From NCBI GenBank assembly GCA_002392745.1, contig DGHR01000006.1:1-64000 (forward strand): a DNA stretch of 64,000 nt, written 5' to 3'. Both the position numbers and the translations under genes were made by a program. The notes under the pieces are model-generated. The model was not told the DNA's origin and did no database searches. It saw only the letters and a program-made list of their open reading frames with translations. Below are positions 62,972 to 64,000 of the stretch, piece after piece; position 1 is the stretch's first letter, and every line of letters begins with the position of its first letter. This stretch comes from Bacteroidales bacterium UBA3843 (lineage in GTDB: Bacteria > Bacteroidota > Bacteroidia > Bacteroidales > Paludibacteraceae).

Positions 62972-64000
62972 ATGAAAAAAACATTTACAACAACCATTCT
63001 GTTGGTATTGTTCAGTTTGCTGGTTCAGGCGAACAGTTATGGTGTTCTAGTAAACGGCAAGACGTATTTTGCCGGTACGTATGCCGACGAGTACGAGGGA
63101 TTTACCCAGTATCTGGCTCACGTACAGGTGAAGAGCGGCGACAAGTTGCAGTTGTGTGACGCCGACAATGACGCCAAATGGGCAGTGGATTTGAACAGTT
63201 ATTCGGTAGACGGTTTTACGCGCGACGGAGACCATTATAATGCGACCGTAAGCGGCTGCTATGATTTCTATATCAAGCTGAAATGGGAGGCCGATGAGTT
63301 GTATATCGGCGATGGTTCCAACTGCGGCAGCGGCGAGGATTACAGCAATCTGTATCTTGGGGCTGTGCCGAGCAAATGCGGTGCTGTGCTGATGCAGGCC
63401 TTCTACAACGAGTCGTATGATGCCAAATCGCCGGGAGTGAGCGAATACGGCGACACCAAATGGAAGACCTTAACTCCGCAAGCCGCCGAGATAGGCAAAT
63501 ATTTCGACTATGTATGGCTTCCGCCGAGCGCCTACGGCGACGGTGCAGGTTATCATCCGAAACAATACAGCAACCAGAACTCCAACTGGGGCACTCGTGC
63601 CGAGTTGGAGGCCCTGATCAGTGCATTGCATAATGCGGGTTCGAAAGTGGTTGCAGATATCGTCATCAACCACTGTGCAGGATGGTCCAACTGGTGCGAT
63701 TTCCCGGTGATGGATTTCGGCGAGTACGGCAAGTTCCAACCCGATGCATCGTATATCTGCAACACCGACGAGGTGAATAAGAACCCCGATGCAGGCGATT
63801 GCTACGGCAAGGCTACGGGTAATGCCGATGACGGCGACAATTGGGACGGAGCGCGCGACTGGGCGCATGATAACGTGTACGTTCAAGATATGTTCAAGGC
63901 GTACCTGAAATGGATGCGGAACGTAATGAAATACGATGGTTTCCGTTATGACAAAGGAGACGGTTTCAACAACTGGCACCATGACAACTACAACAAAGCC
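62972..64000 (+). CDS. Secreted alpha-amylase (GH13) with an N-terminal beta domain, 3' end outside the window
   Basis: 343 residues present; the frame is still open at the window end. Signal peptide 1-20 (ending LVQA). Residues ~22-110 form an extra beta-sandwich (VLVNGKTYFAGTYADEYEG ... YDFYIKLKWEADELYIGDG) not found in the first amylase, probably starch-binding. The catalytic part starts at ~130: YVWLPPSAYGDGAGYHPKQY, DIVINHCAGWSNWCDF (region I) and GFRYDKGDG (region II, RYD nucleophile) are visible; regions III and IV lie outside. Closely follows the first amylase and shares ~half of its catalytic residues, so a tandem pair of secreted amylases. Confidence 0.9.
   Translation, partial: MKKTFTTTILLVLFSLLVQANSYGVLVNGKTYFAGTYADEYEGFTQYLAHVQVKSGDKLQLCDADNDAKWAVDLNSYSVDGFTRDGDHYNATVSGCYDFYIKLKWEADELYIGDGSNCGSGEDYSNLYLGAVPSKCGAVLMQAFYNESYDAKSPGVSEYGDTKWKTLTPQAAEIGKYFDYVWLPPSAYGDGAGYHPKQYSNQNSNWGTRAELEALISALHNAGSKVVADIVINHCAGWSNWCDFPVMDFGEYGKFQPDASYICNTDEVNKNPDAGDCYGKATGNADDGDNWDGARDWAHDNVYVQDMFKAYLKWMRNVMKYDGFRYDKGDGFNNWHHDNYNKA

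Overview
The window comes from a Bacteroidota chromosome, most likely Bacteroidales (Prevotella/Paludibacter-like). I base this on the repeated Bacteroidota -7 promoter box (TAnnTTTG, usually TAATTTTG, TATCTTTG or TACCTTTG) in front of many genes, the rseC-rnfBCDGEA order, the ftsK-lolA-trxB order, PCMD, DUF3467 and DUF3987 proteins, and secreted proteins that share a short Bacteroidales-type C-terminal tail. No rRNA, CRISPR array or intact prophage was seen. One tRNA (Phe-GAA) is present.

Layout. 1-6000: the end of an exonuclease III gene, two tandem MFS carriers and a secreted propeller/cadherin-like protein. 6000-18400: pspC, chorismate synthase, a PCMD protein, a family 2 glycosyltransferase, a nucleoside phosphorylase, a DUF3987 protein, a dipeptidyl peptidase III lipoprotein, and one reading frame joining an EPSP-synthase-like domain to a glycosyltransferase domain. 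18400-25500: a 2,095-residue surface protein coupled to a small two-TM protein. 25500-36500, nearly all on the minus strand: AI-2E exporter family, holin-like, YtxH, MarR/OhrR-like, Na+ symporter, DUF389, acetyltransferase, hydrolase, ICMT, CDF, MmcQ and acyltransferase genes. 36500-40850: a RAYT-type HUH transposase relative, an exported PLP decarboxylase interrupted by an in-frame TGA, HxlR, cupin and PPOX genes. 40900-46400: a secreted serine peptidase, then a defence-like island with an HNH/DUF262 nuclease, an EcoRI-type adenine methylase and a DUF3791-DUF3990-DUF3791 cassette. 46800-49500: D-Ala-D-Ala dipeptidase, a small winged-helix protein, glutathione peroxidase and a NUC1 nuclease. 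49600-55000: Rnf complex plus RseC. 55200-61200: ftsK, lolA, trxB, prolyl-tRNA deacylase, tRNA-Phe and trmO. 61400-64000: two secreted alpha-amylases.

Three things stand out. First, a family of short-period repeats built from words such as GTACCAAGT, GTACGAAGG and ACGATGTAC lies both between genes and in frame inside several ordinary enzymes, including two shikimate-pathway proteins. Second, the EPSPS-like/glycosyltransferase fusion has an apparent internal deletion in its first domain. Third, the 42.8-46.3 kb island combines a two-gene modification/nuclease unit with a stop-start-overlapped three-gene toxin-antitoxin-like unit, separated by a spacer rich in inverted repeats. Other notable points are an RnfB lacking its ferredoxin region, structured intergenic elements near perM and upstream of the nucleoside phosphorylase, and a shared C-terminal tail on four secreted proteins.

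All calls are made by eye. Family names rest on motifs I recognise; no database search was run.
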